In this document: piece after piece, positions 8,082 to 16,660 of the stretch
How positions within the stretch are numbered: the stretch's first letter is position 1
Layout of the letters: every line of letters begins with the position of its first letter
The notes under the pieces: model-generated
What the model was told of the DNA's origin: nothing
The model's database searches: none
The model's input: only the letters and a program-made list of their open reading frames with translations
NCBI GenBank assembly: GCA_022340285.1
Contig: JAJDOG010000069.1
Coordinates: 20,007 to 84,006 of the forward strand
DNA: 64,000 nucleotides
Source: Betaproteobacteria bacterium
Lineage (GTDB): Bacteria > Pseudomonadota > Gammaproteobacteria > Burkholderiales > SG8-39
Direction of reading: 5' to 3'
Translations under genes and position numbers: made by a program

Positions 8082-10049
8082 TCACGATGCGCCCAACCGT
8101 CTGGCACGAGCGCGGCGCACGAGCGCCACGATCAGGCCGGCGAGCGCCACCAGGAGCGGCATGAGCGCTATGTTGGCGACCTTGGTCCAGAACACGAGGC
8201 TTTCGGCGTCGTGGCGCAGGTTCTTGCGCACCTCCTTCAGCTCTTTGCGAGTCGTCGCAACGGTCTTGCGGAAGCTGTCGATCTCGGCCTGCTCCTCGGG
8301 GGAGAGGATCTGGTTGCCCTGGGCGCCCGGCGCGCGCGCCTTCTGCAGCGCCTGCAACTTCTCGGTGGTCTTCTGGAGCTCGTCCTCGAGCGCCTGGATC
8401 TTGCCGAGGTACTGCTTCTGCGCCTCGGCTTCCAGCTCATGCACGACGGTAAGCGGGCGGAGCGCCGATGCGCGGGTGCGAAGCGACATGAGGTCGTCCC
8501 CTGCCATCGCCTGCTCGATGAGACCGAGCGCGAATGCAAGGTTGCCGCTCGAGGGCACCACCACTTTGCGCCCGAAGACTTCGCGCACATCCACGGCCGC
8601 CCCGTCGGCGAGCATGTCCACGTCCCCCACGATCACCACGGCGTTCGGATGCGCCGATGTCTTCAGCTGCGACGCGGCGGCGTTCTTCTTCTCTTTCTCG
8701 CCCGCTCCCGCGGCTTCCTTGCCGGCTTTCTCGCCCGCTTTCTCGTCCGCGGCCTTCGATTCGTCCTTGCCCGAGTCTTTGCCGTCCTTGTCCTTGTCCT
8801 TGTCCTCTGCCGACCGCGGCGGGCCGTCCGGAAAGGCGGTATTGAACGTTCCGGTCAGGCGCAGGGCCAATGCGAGCGGTTTGCCGCCGGGCGTGAAGGT
8901 CTTGAGGGCGGCATCGCCGAAAGTGTTGGCCTCCTTCTTGTCCATCAGCGCCGAGTTCGTCGAGGTGTGCACGATGGCTTCGGCCTTGAGCCCATCGGGG
9001 GGCGCGACATGGAACGCTCCGCCGAACGGGTAGAACAGCGTTTCGATCTGACCGGTGACGACGTCGTCCCGGCTGAACGCCGTACGGTTGAGCGAAAGCA
9101 CGGTGGGTGTGTAGCGCTGTCCACTGCCCGACGCGAAAACTACGTCGGCGACGATCTTGTCAGGGTCCATCTCCGCGCCCCAGGCCTTCAAGAGCGTCGG
9201 AAGCGTCGAGCTCGAAGGCTGGCCAGGCATGCCCGGCATCAGCGGCTGCTGGTCGAAGTATGCGTAGGGGTCGACGAACGCGATCAGCTTTCCGCCGCGC
9301 AGCACGAACTGATCGAGTGCGTACTCGGTCTTGGGCTTGATGTTGCGCGGATGGATGAGCAGCAGCACCTTGATGTCGGCGGGAATCTCCTCGACATCCA
9401 TCTGAACTTCCTGAACTTCGAATTCGCGCTTGAGCTCGTTTGCCAGCACCCACGGTTCGGCGGGCTGTCGTGTGTATGGATTGAACGGCGCCCCCATCAC
9501 CATCAGACCCGCCATGACCCCGAGCTTGGGTCGCTCGGGCAGGCCGACGCTCGCGATCGCCCGGATGAGGTCGTATTCGAGCAGAGGCTCACGCTGGAAC
9601 GAGATGGACGGAATCGTCTCCGCGCGATCGAGCCGGCTGACGACGAGACCCAGATAAAACGAATCGCCGGTGACGAGCTGCTGCGGTTCGACTCCGCCCA
9701 GCTGTGCTGCGTCCTCCTCGTCGGAGTCCGGCTTGGGGTCGTATTTCTCGATGACGAGGTTCGGGCCGGCGACCGACGCGAACTCGTCCAGGAGATCCTC
9801 GACGCGCTGCGCGAAGCCGCGGAGCTGCACAGGCATTCCTTCACCCCGCGACTCGTACAGCCGGATCTTCACCGGCGCGGTGAGCGCCTTGAGGGTCTTC
9901 TTGGTCCCATCCGACAGCGTGTAGAGCTTGTTCTCGGTCAGGTCGACCCGCGCCGGCGCAGAGCCGACGAGATAGTTGAGCGCGACGAGAGCCAGGAACA
10001 GGATCACCACTCCCGCCGCGGAATAGATGAGGGATTCGCTGCGTTTCAT
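8082..10049 (-). CDS. GldG-like ABC transporter auxiliary membrane protein
   Basis: 655 residues. An N-terminal membrane helix (SLIYSAAGVVILFLALVALNY, residues about 5-25) precedes an extracytoplasmic region of the ABC_transp_aux/GldG type (LTENKLYTLSDGTKKTLKAL, then LLIHPRNIKPKTEYALDQFVLRGGKLIAFVDPY), and there is a C-terminal helix before an Arg tail. Around residues 405-450 sits a low-complexity Lys/Glu/Asp/Ala segment, and a coiled coil follows near 560-620. In gliding Bacteroidota the equivalent protein works with GldA and GldF; in proteobacteria the system is not tied to gliding. The ATG at 10049 lies 4 bp after the permease stop; a GTG at 10064 is the alternative. Confidence 0.83.
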   Translation of the reverse strand: MKRSESLIYSAAGVVILFLALVALNYLVGSAPARVDLTENKLYTLSDGTKKTLKALTAPVKIRLYESRGEGMPVQLRGFAQRVEDLLDEFASVAGPNLVIEKYDPKPDSDEEDAAQLGGVEPQQLVTGDSFYLGLVVSRLDRAETIPSISFQREPLLEYDLIRAIASVGLPERPKLGVMAGLMVMGAPFNPYTRQPAEPWVLANELKREFEVQEVQMDVEEIPADIKVLLLIHPRNIKPKTEYALDQFVLRGGKLIAFVDPYAYFDQQPLMPGMPGQPSSSTLPTLLKAWGAEMDPDKIVADVVFASGSGQRYTPTVLSLNRTAFSRDDVVTGQIETLFYPFGGAFHVAPPDGLKAEAIVHTSTNSALMDKKEANTFGDAALKTFTPGGKPLALALRLTGTFNTAFPDGPPRSAEDKDKDKDGKDSGKDESKAADEKAGEKAGKEAAGAGEKEKKNAAASQLKTSAHPNAVVIVGDVDMLADGAAVDVREVFGRKVVVPSSGNLAFALGLIEQAMAGDDLMSLRTRASALRPLTVVHELEAEAQKQYLGKIQALEDELQKTTEKLQALQKARAPGAQGNQILSPEEQAEIDSFRKTVATTRKELKEVRKNLRHDAESLVFWTKVANIALMPLLVALAGLIVALVRRARARRLGAS

Positions 10050-10053
10050 GGAA

Positions 10054-10797
10054 TCAGCCCGCACGATGGTTGCGGAGAATCACGCCGGTCACGAACAGCG
10101 CAAAACCCATCACCGACAGGAAGAACACGAGATCGCGCAGCGAGATCACGCCTTTCTGGAAGCCGTCGAAGTGGGTCATCACCGAGAAGCCCGCGACCGC
10201 GTCCACGAACGTCGGACTGGCCCAGCGCGTGAGCAGATCCGTGATCGGATTGAATCCCGCCAGGATGAGAAAGAGGCACAACACCACGGACACGATGAAC
10301 GCGACCACCTGGTTGCGGGTCATCGCGGAGGTCATGCAGGTGATGGCGAGATAGGCTCCTGCAAGGAGCAAGCTGCCCACGTAGCCCGCGAAGATCACGC
10401 CGTTATCGGGGTCGCCGAGCTCGTTCACCGTGATCACGGCCGGGAACGTGAGGGCCAGTGCGACCGCGAGGAAGATCCAGGAGGCGAGAAACTTCGCGAT
10501 GATCGCCTGCCACGCGGCTATCGGCATGGTGAGCAGGAGCTCGAGCGTCCCGGCGCGCCGCTCCTCGGCCCACACCCGCATTCCCACGGCCGGGACCAGC
10601 ACGAGGTAGAGCCACGGATGCCACATGAAAAACGAGGCGAGGCTCGCCTCGCCGCGCTCGAAGAACGCTCCCGCCGTGAAGGTAAAGAACCCGTTCAGAA
10701 GCAGAAAGATCACGAGGAATACGTACGCGACGGGCGACGTGAACGTGCTCGCAAGCTCGCGGCGGACGATGACCCAGATCGGACGCATGGCGCTCAT
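10054..10797 (-). CDS. ABC-2 type permease (GldF-like)
   Basis: 247 residues with about six hydrophobic helices. The start MSAMRPIWVIVRRELASTFTSP and the EERRAGTLELLLTMPI loop are typical of ABC-2 permeases of the GldF/NosY type. The start codon overlaps the ATPase stop in an ATGA arrangement, showing translational coupling. It forms the membrane channel for the ATPase encoded upstream; the transported substrate is unknown. Confidence 0.88.
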   Translation of the reverse strand: MSAMRPIWVIVRRELASTFTSPVAYVFLVIFLLLNGFFTFTAGAFFERGEASLASFFMWHPWLYLVLVPAVGMRVWAEERRAGTLELLLTMPIAAWQAIIAKFLASWIFLAVALALTFPAVITVNELGDPDNGVIFAGYVGSLLLAGAYLAITCMTSAMTRNQVVAFIVSVVLCLFLILAGFNPITDLLTRWASPTFVDAVAGFSVMTHFDGFQKGVISLRDLVFFLSVMGFALFVTGVILRNHRAG

Positions 10798-11735
10798 CGC
10801 GCGGCCTCCCGTACCGTGTCGGGCAGCGTGATGCGGCGGAACACCTCGTCGAGCTGCCCTTCCTCGGAACGCAGCTGCTCGATCTTCCAGTCCTGGCTGA
10901 CCACGAGCTCGATCACCTGCCGGGCGAGGCTCGCGGCGGCGTCCTTGTCCTTGGGATACACGCGCAGCGCGCCCTCCTCGAGCGGCTCGACACTGCCCGC
11001 GGCGGGGAGCCCGGCAAGCCGCGCCGCATCCGCCCCGCGAGCCTTGAGCGTCACCGCGCCCGCGAGGCCGGACATCGCACGCAGCTCCGCCGGCGTGCCG
11101 TTGGCGACGATGCGACCGCGGTCGATGATGATGGCACGCGTGCACGCAGCGTCCACTTCCTCGAGGATGTGCGTCGAGAAGATCACGGCCTTGCGTGTCC
11201 CGAGCTCGCGAATCAGATTGCGAACCTCGTGCTTTTGATTGGGATCGAGCCCGTCGGTCGGCTCGTCGAGCACCAGCACATCGGGATCGTGGATGAGCGC
11301 CTGCGCGAGGCACGTCCGGTGCCGGTACCCCTTGGAGAGCGTGTCGATCTCCTGGTGCAACACCGAGTCCAGAAAGCAGAGGTCGACGACGCGCGCGATC
11401 GCTCGCGTTCGCGCATCGCCGGCGAGACCCCGCATGTCGGCGGCGAACCCGAGAAAACCGCGCACCGTCATGTCCGGATACGCGGCCGCGTTCTCGGGCA
11501 GGTATCCGATGAGGCGCTTCGCGGGTATCGGGTCGGCGAGCATGTCATGGCCGCCGATCATGACTGTCCCCCCAGTGGGCGGAATGAAGCCGGTGATCAT
11601 CCGCATCGTGGTGGACTTGCCGGCGCCGTTCGGGCCCAGAAAGCCGAGCACCTCGCCGCGCTCGACGCTCAAGGAAACGCCGTCCACGGCACGCTTCGTA
11701 CCGAAGGCCTTCACCAGGTTCTCGATCGTCAACAT
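10794..11735 (-). CDS. ABC transporter ATPase (GldA-like)
   Basis: 313 residues. Walker A GPNGAGKST near residues 34-42, signature LSKGYRHR near 134 (a GldA-type variant of LSGGQ), Walker B VLVLDEPTDGLDP and the switch histidine in FSTHIL are all present, so it should hydrolyse ATP. The C-terminal 80 residues form the extra domain seen in GldA/CcmA-type export ATPases. It is the first gene of the four-gene operon (ATPase, permease, GldG-like, DUF4340). The leader contains a small CCCGC-TGT-GCGGG hairpin (11756-11768). No regulator is adjacent. Confidence 0.9.
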   Translation of the reverse strand: MLTIENLVKAFGTKRAVDGVSLSVERGEVLGFLGPNGAGKSTTMRMITGFIPPTGGTVMIGGHDMLADPIPAKRLIGYLPENAAAYPDMTVRGFLGFAADMRGLAGDARTRAIARVVDLCFLDSVLHQEIDTLSKGYRHRTCLAQALIHDPDVLVLDEPTDGLDPNQKHEVRNLIRELGTRKAVIFSTHILEEVDAACTRAIIIDRGRIVANGTPAELRAMSGLAGAVTLKARGADAARLAGLPAAGSVEPLEEGALRVYPKDKDAAASLARQVIELVVSQDWKIEQLRSEEGQLDEVFRRITLPDTVREAAR

Positions 11736-11957
11736 TGCAGCAAAGGCTCCTCAACCCCGCTGTGCGGGACGTGAAGGTAGGGAAGTGCGCGCCATTTTTC
11801 AACCCCGAAATCAGGCCAACGAAACCGGCCGGACCGGAATCTCGCGGGAAATACGGATAAAGACAGCGCTCGTCCGGATTGGTTTCACCGCCGGGCGCGG
11901 CGCATGGCTCGCGACGCGGGCGGGCAACGACGTCCGGCCGCTATGGCCGAGTATCCA

Positions 11958-12308
11958 CTATTTTCGTTCTGCTTCGCTCTTTCCTGCGGCGGCACCGGGG
12001 CCGTGCGCCGCGATGTTCTCGATATGGTCGCGATCATAGCTCTTCAAGCGCAGTTCCGCAGTGCGCTCCTCGACCCACTCCTCGTCGACCGACGCCGCCT
12101 TGTAGCGCAGATAGTGGATCAGCAGCAGCATGCTCCATGCAGCGAGCGGCCAGAACGCCCACCATCCCGACCCGACGAAATAGTTCATGGCATTCAGCGC
12201 CACGGCGCCACCCGCATACAGCGCGACGTGGCGCCGAAACGCCTTGCGTGCCTGTACGGACCGGCCCGCCTCGCCGCCCGGCGACTCGGCGCTCGTCGCC
12301 TCGTTCAC
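11958..12308 (-). CDS. 2TM domain small membrane protein
   Basis: 116 residues. ARKAFRRHVALYAGGAVALNAMNYFVGSGWWAFWPLAAW and the following helix match the 2TM domain family, two membrane helices with conserved Asn, Phe-Trp-Pro and a His in LLIHYL; a charged cytoplasmic tail follows. The GTG start overlaps the stop of the preceding 151-residue membrane gene (GTGA), so they are translationally coupled. It is the last gene of the first TRAP operon. The family has no firmly assigned function. Confidence 0.72.
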   Translation of the reverse strand: MNEATSAESPGGEAGRSVQARKAFRRHVALYAGGAVALNAMNYFVGSGWWAFWPLAAWSMLLLIHYLRYKAASVDEEWVEERTAELRLKSYDRDHIENIAAHGPGAAAGKSEAERK

Positions 12309-12760
12309 GGGGCGCCGGACGGATCGGGCATGCCCGGATACGCGCGCGCGATCGCGATGGTGCGCACGCAGTATCGCAGCCAGAGCAGCATCGCCGCGAC
12401 GAGGAGCACCTTGTCGACGGGCCCCAATCCAGCGTGAAATCCGTATACCGCGAAATAGGCGAGCCCCGCGACCGGCGCGCCCGCGCAATAGAGCGCCGCG
12501 TAATGATGCTTGCTGATGCCGAGCACGATGGCTGCGCACACCACGGAGAACGCGTACAGGGGGACGAGCGCCGAGTGGCCGTGTGGATGGCGCGCAGACA
12601 GCGCGGAAATCGCCAGGAATCCGAACAGGACACCGAGAAACAGCGTGTAGACAAAGAGCTCGTGGTGGGCCTGGGAGCGGGTGAGCCGACGGACCGCGAT
12701 GAAGTACGGGGTCTTGGCGTCGTCCCATACGTACCGCTTGAGCAGCTTGTCCCAATCCAT
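12305..12760 (-). CDS. Uncharacterised four-helix membrane protein of the TRAP operon
   Basis: 151 residues, start MDWDKLLKRYVWDDAKTPYF. Four hydrophobic segments are visible (about 32-53, 66-85, 89-111, 115-135). The soluble N-terminus contains a conserved-looking VWDDAKTPY motif. I do not recognise a named family. It begins 44 bp after the TRAP small permease stop and overlaps the 2TM gene, so it belongs to the TRAP transcript and may modify or sense transport; that is inference. A longer start is possible but would overlap nothing recognisable. Confidence 0.6.
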   Translation of the reverse strand: MDWDKLLKRYVWDDAKTPYFIAVRRLTRSQAHHELFVYTLFLGVLFGFLAISALSARHPHGHSALVPLYAFSVVCAAIVLGISKHHYAALYCAGAPVAGLAYFAVYGFHAGLGPVDKVLLVAAMLLWLRYCVRTIAIARAYPGMPDPSGAP

Positions 12761-12804
12761 GTCGATCTGCGTTCCCGTCTCGCTGGCGGACCAAGCGCGC
12801 GCGG

Positions 12805-13575
12805 TCAACCGCCGGTCAGGATGGCGGCGGTCTTGGCCCGCTCCTCCTCGGTGGGCGCCGCAAGCGTGTCGATGCTCTCCTCGAGCTTGACCCGCTCCTT
12901 GCCCTCGATCTTCGTCCCCGCCTCTTCGGGCCAATCGAGCGTCATGAGCGGAAAGCGCCGCTCGACTTTCCCGAACAGCACCACCACCACCTGCAACCAC
13001 ACCGCGATACCCGCGATCGCGGCGACGATGAGCCCGGCCACCAGCACGCTCTTGATGATCCAGCGGTGCGTCAGTCCGACCGTCGAAGCCGAAATTTCGT
13101 GGATCACGTACGACGCATAGGCGTAGTCGATCGCGAACCAGATGATGGTGGCGCAAAACGGCAGCATGAAGAACGTGATGCCCACGAACTCCAGCCAGAC
13201 CTGCTTGCGGAACTTGAGGTTCTCGCGAATCAGGTCGACGCGCACGTGCGCGTTGTAGATGTATCCGTAGCCCAGCACCAGCGCGAAGAGGCCGGTGTGA
13301 AAGTGCCACTCCAGCTCCTGCAGCAGGGTCGACCCGAAGATCGCGCTGACATGGTTGACCAGAAAGATCTGGAGGCCGTGCACCTGGCCGTCGGCGTCGT
13401 GCCAGACGATCTTGCGCGCGATGACGTCCAGCACGGTAATCAGCACCGTCGGGATTATCAGCCAGGCGCCGAAGCGGCCGACGCCATCGACGAACCGGCG
13501 CAGCCTCTCGCTCATGCGCAGCGCGAGCGAGTCTCTGGCCTCTTCAGGTGCTGCGGCGGAAATTTCCTGTGCCAT
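12805..13575 (-). CDS. TRAP transporter small permease (DctQ)
   Basis: 256 residues, longer than the usual 160-180. Four membrane segments are visible, with the DctQ-type RKIVWHDADGQVHGLQIFLVNH... and ELEWHFHTGLFALVLGYGYIYNAHVRVDL region, the latter carrying the E-x2-W/H motif of DctQ proteins. Both ends are extended: an acidic leader and a charged C-terminal tail (KIEGKERVKLEES). It is encoded directly after the large permease, 15 bp apart. The DctQ-DctM pair imports an organic acid with sodium, using the periplasmic binding protein encoded upstream. Confidence 0.87.
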   Translation of the reverse strand: MAQEISAAAPEEARDSLALRMSERLRRFVDGVGRFGAWLIIPTVLITVLDVIARKIVWHDADGQVHGLQIFLVNHVSAIFGSTLLQELEWHFHTGLFALVLGYGYIYNAHVRVDLIRENLKFRKQVWLEFVGITFFMLPFCATIIWFAIDYAYASYVIHEISASTVGLTHRWIIKSVLVAGLIVAAIAGIAVWLQVVVVLFGKVERRFPLMTLDWPEEAGTKIEGKERVKLEESIDTLAAPTEEERAKTAAILTGG

Positions 13576-13590
13576 GCGAGCTGAACCTTA

Positions 13591-15093
13591 TCAAGAAACC
13601 GGATAAACCGAGCGCATCAGCGACAGCGCGAGGTCCGGAAACGCGAGCACCGCCAGCACCGCGAGCAACTGCAGCAGCACGAACGGGACGATGCCCTTGT
13701 AGATGCTCTGGATCTTGATCTCCTTCGGCGCAATGCCCTTCAGATAGAACAGGGCGAACCCGAACGGCGGGGTGAGGAACGAGGTCTGGAGGTTCACCGC
13801 CATCAGGATCGCGAACCAGTACACGACGTCTTTCTTGTCTATGTAATCGCCGAAGTCGAGCCCTGCGACCATGGGTGCGAACACGGGAAGCACGATGAGC
13901 GTGATCTCGATCCAGTCGAGGAAGAACCCGAGCACGAACACGATCGTCATGATCAGGATAAGGAAGCCCCAGGAGGTGAGCCCCGCCTCCCGGATCAGGT
14001 GCTCGACGATGACGTCCCCGCCGAGCGACCTGTAGACGTAGGCAAAGCAGGTCGCACTGATGATGATGAAAAAGATCATCGCGACCGTGCGCGCCGAGGT
14101 CTCGCATACCCCCTTGAGAACTTCGCGCTTGAGGCGGCCGTTGTAGAGCGCAAGCAGCAGCGCACCGAACGCCCCGACTGCGCCGGCCTCGCTTGGCGTC
14201 GCCCAGCCGAACAGAATCGATCCCTTGATCAGCCCGATCAGGAACACCGGCGGCAGGAAACTGCGCAGAAGGAGCGGCGCCATTTGCCCCTTCGGCACCG
14301 TCAGCAGGTGGGGTGGCAGCGGCGGCGCCATGCTCGGCCTGAGCCAGGAGACCACGATCACGTAGAGCAGATACAGGGCCGCCAGCGTCAGCCCTGGGAC
14401 CAGGGCCGCCATGAACAGATTGCCGACCGAGACCGACAGAAGGTCGGCCATGATGATCAGCATGATGCTCGGCGGAATGAGGATGCCGAGCGTCCCGGAG
14501 GCGGCGATGGTGCCGCATGCGAGCCCGTGGTTGTAGCCCTGGCGCATCATCGTGGGCAATGCGAGCGCGGTCATCATCGTCACCGACGCCCCGATGATTC
14601 CGGTCATCGCCGCGAGGATTGTCCCCATAATCGTGACCGCGAGCGCCAGTGCGCCGGGCACGCGCTTCAGCAGCACCTGCACGCAGTACAGAAGATCGTT
14701 CGCGATGCCACTGCGCTCCATCATCACGCCCATGAAGACGAAGGCCGGCACCGCGACCAGGACGAGGTTCTCCGCGGCCTGGCCCCAGATCCGCGGGACG
14801 AAATTGTAGAACTCGATGATCTTGAAAATGCCCAGGAGATACCCGATCAGTCCGAAGCCGAGCGCGATCCCCCCGAGGATGAACGCTACCGGATAGCCCG
14901 AGAAGAGCAGCACCGCGAGCGTGAGGAACATCGCGATCGGAAGGTAGTCCTGAATCTGGTACAGGAGTTCCTCGCGAGCGTCCGGGGAGAGGCCCGCGAT
15001 GGTCGCGAAGACGACGCCGACGATCACCAGCGCAAGAATGGTCAGGCCGAGCTTGCTGACCAGCCGGCTGCCGATTCTCAGCAGATAGTCCAT
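13591..15093 (-). CDS. TRAP transporter large permease (DctM), N-terminally extended
   Basis: 500 residues, about 70 more than a standard DctM, because of an extra N-terminal helix (LGLTILALVIVGVVFATIAGL) followed by a loop. The core carries the DctM hallmarks: FMGVMMERSGIANDLLY, GTILAAMTGIIGASV, LIPPSIMLIIMADL, GWATPSEAGAVGAFGAL and NLQTSFLTPPFGFALFYLKGIAP. It forms the sodium-coupled translocation unit. Gene order here is P-M-Q, unlike the P-Q-M order of the second system in this window. This long form is typical of the TRAP branch often labelled mannitol/chloroaromatic, but the substrate is not known. Confidence 0.9.
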   Translation of the reverse strand: MDYLLRIGSRLVSKLGLTILALVIVGVVFATIAGLSPDAREELLYQIQDYLPIAMFLTLAVLLFSGYPVAFILGGIALGFGLIGYLLGIFKIIEFYNFVPRIWGQAAENLVLVAVPAFVFMGVMMERSGIANDLLYCVQVLLKRVPGALALAVTIMGTILAAMTGIIGASVTMMTALALPTMMRQGYNHGLACGTIAASGTLGILIPPSIMLIIMADLLSVSVGNLFMAALVPGLTLAALYLLYVIVVSWLRPSMAPPLPPHLLTVPKGQMAPLLLRSFLPPVFLIGLIKGSILFGWATPSEAGAVGAFGALLLALYNGRLKREVLKGVCETSARTVAMIFFIIISATCFAYVYRSLGGDVIVEHLIREAGLTSWGFLILIMTIVFVLGFFLDWIEITLIVLPVFAPMVAGLDFGDYIDKKDVVYWFAILMAVNLQTSFLTPPFGFALFYLKGIAPKEIKIQSIYKGIVPFVLLQLLAVLAVLAFPDLALSLMRSVYPVS

Positions 15094-15130
15094 CGCGTCA
15101 CCCAGGCCCAGTGAAGTCCGGGGGCGGAAC

Positions 15131-15155
15131 GGCCGGCGCGCTTCGCGCGCCGGCC
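15131..15155. promoter_or_regulatory. Intercistronic GC hairpin between binding-protein and permease genes
   Basis: A perfect 11-bp stem (GGCCGGCGCGC / GCGCGCCGGCC) with a TTC loop lies between the dctP-like stop (15206) and the dctM-like start (15093). No T-run follows on the minus strand, so it is more likely an mRNA-stabilising or partially attenuating element that lets the binding protein be made in excess over the permeases. Confidence 0.55.
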
Positions 15156-15205
15156 TCCCCGGATGTTGCTATGACGGCGCGTGCGGACGCGCCGGTCGCC
15201 CAGTG

Positions 15206-16279
15206 CTACGGCAGATAGGTGGGCTTCATTGCCTGCGCGTCACCCCACGCCTTGTACGTCTTGCGGAACGCGAGATAGCTGTCGGCAACTTTCTTGAAGG
15301 TCGGGTCCTTGGCGGACTCTTCTGCCATCACTTCGTTCCACGCCTTCTCGAACGTGGCGAGCTCCTCGTCGGTCCAGCGCCGGTTGTGGACACCGTACTT
15401 CTCGGCGTTCTCGTTCATCGCCACGGGATTGCGCCACTCGGTTTCGGCGTAGGTCGCCATCACCGATTCGCCCAACGCTAGCTGGAGAATCATCTTGTAG
15501 TTCTTCGGCAGCGCGTCGTAGGCCTTCTTGTTCACGAGGAACTCGTTGACGGAGACCTGCTGGTGCCAGCCCGGGAAGTAGTTGTTCTTCGCGATCTGGT
15601 AGAAGCCGAGCTTCTGATCGATCGAGGGCATCGAGAACTCGGTGGCGTCGATCACGCCGCGCTCGAGCGCCGGGTAGATGTCCGCCGCGGCCAGGAGCTG
15701 CGTCGAGACGCCGAGCTTCTGCATCACCCTGGCGCCCAGGCCGAAGAAGCGCATCTTCATGCCCTTGATCTGGTCGAGCGACTTGATCTCGTTCTTGAAC
15801 CAGCCGGAGGTTTCCGGGCCGATCGCGACGCCGTTGAATCCAATCAGGCCATACGGCGCATAGATCTCGTTACGGAGCTTGTCGCCACCGCCATACATCT
15901 TCCACGCCATGAATTCGCCGAAGCCCGGCCCGAACGGCATCGTGGTGAAGAACGCGGCGGCTGGAATCTTGCCCGTGTGATAGCCGGGGGTCGTCCAGCA
16001 CGCATCCACCGAGCCCTTCGACGCGGCGTCGAAACACTCGAGCGCGGGAACAAGCGCGCCCGGTTCGTAGAACTTGATCTCGAATCGGCCGTCGGTCGCT
16101 TCCGCGACGTTCTTCTCGAACCGCACGCCCGACGTGCCGAGGTGCGGCAGGGTGCTGCCGAACGCGCTTTGCATCTTCCATTTCACGCGCTTCTGTGCCG
16201 ACGCATCCGTTGCGGCCGCAGCCAAGATGACGGCGGCGCCGGCCGCGACGAGCACTTTCAGGGAAATGCTGGTTTTCAT
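15206..16279 (-). CDS. TRAP transporter periplasmic binding protein (DctP family)
   Basis: 357 residues. Signal peptide MKTSISLKVLVAAGAAVILAAAATDASAQ, then the DctP fold with WKMQSAFGSTLPHLGTSG, FEIKFYEPGALVPALE, GMKMRFFGLGARVMQKLG and AADIYPALERGVIDATEF. The sequence resembles the TakP branch that binds 2-oxoacids as dimers, but the ligand cannot be fixed without structure; the Arg in the KMRF motif is the usual carboxylate ligand. TAGGAGGAG lies upstream of the ATG. First gene of the TRAP operon. Confidence 0.9.
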   Translation of the reverse strand: MKTSISLKVLVAAGAAVILAAAATDASAQKRVKWKMQSAFGSTLPHLGTSGVRFEKNVAEATDGRFEIKFYEPGALVPALECFDAASKGSVDACWTTPGYHTGKIPAAAFFTTMPFGPGFGEFMAWKMYGGGDKLRNEIYAPYGLIGFNGVAIGPETSGWFKNEIKSLDQIKGMKMRFFGLGARVMQKLGVSTQLLAAADIYPALERGVIDATEFSMPSIDQKLGFYQIAKNNYFPGWHQQVSVNEFLVNKKAYDALPKNYKMILQLALGESVMATYAETEWRNPVAMNENAEKYGVHNRRWTDEELATFEKAWNEVMAEESAKDPTFKKVADSYLAFRKTYKAWGDAQAMKPTYLP

Positions 16280-16660
16280 GTGAATGCCCTCCTCCTAGGT
16301 TGCCTGGGATCGATCGGACCTAGAGCCCGCGATCATCTTCGGTGCGCCGGCTGCCTCTCGGCCGCTGAACCCCTGCGCACCTATTCTCTTCCCGGCGCCG
16401 CGCCCATTTTGACGCAAGTGACGCAAGCGGGCCCCGGTTCCCCTTACGCTTCGATACCCGCACTACGCTGGTACGAGCCACCCCCGGCACCATCGGAGGT
16501 CGAACTCAGTGCTCGCGCGGCTGACACCTTCTGGGATTCTGCCGGATGTCTTCGCACGCCGCGCAATGCGCTTAACGTATACGTAAGGGAATGATACCTA
16601 CGACTCGGTCAATGCGCAAACAGAATGTCTCCCGCAGCGCACCGGCACTCGCCCGACAAC
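16280..16660. other. 381-bp intergenic region with promoter of the TRAP operon and a GTATAC palindrome
   Basis: No gene is supported. It must contain the promoter of the TRAP operon and the 3' end of the upstream SDR transcript. A perfect 10-bp palindrome ACGTATACGT (16575-16584), in the context CTTA-ACGTATACGT-AAGG, resembles the GTATAC-centred operators of GntR/FCD regulators, but no such regulator is encoded nearby. A tandem TGACGCAAG pair lies at 16411-16428. Confidence 0.45.

Noticed and set aside
6509..8164. Plus-strand open frame of 551 codons
   Set aside because: Antisense to the glucokinase and DUF4340 genes; Arg/Ala-rich with no recognisable domain.
8211..10232. Plus-strand open frame of 673 codons
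   Set aside because: It is antisense to the GldG-like gene, whose motifs and ribosome site are clear; the antisense product has no family features. GC-rich codon bias keeps such frames open.
16411..16428. Tandem TGACGCAAG repeat as a regulator-binding array
   Set aside because: Only two copies; could be chance, and no other copies were noticed near it.
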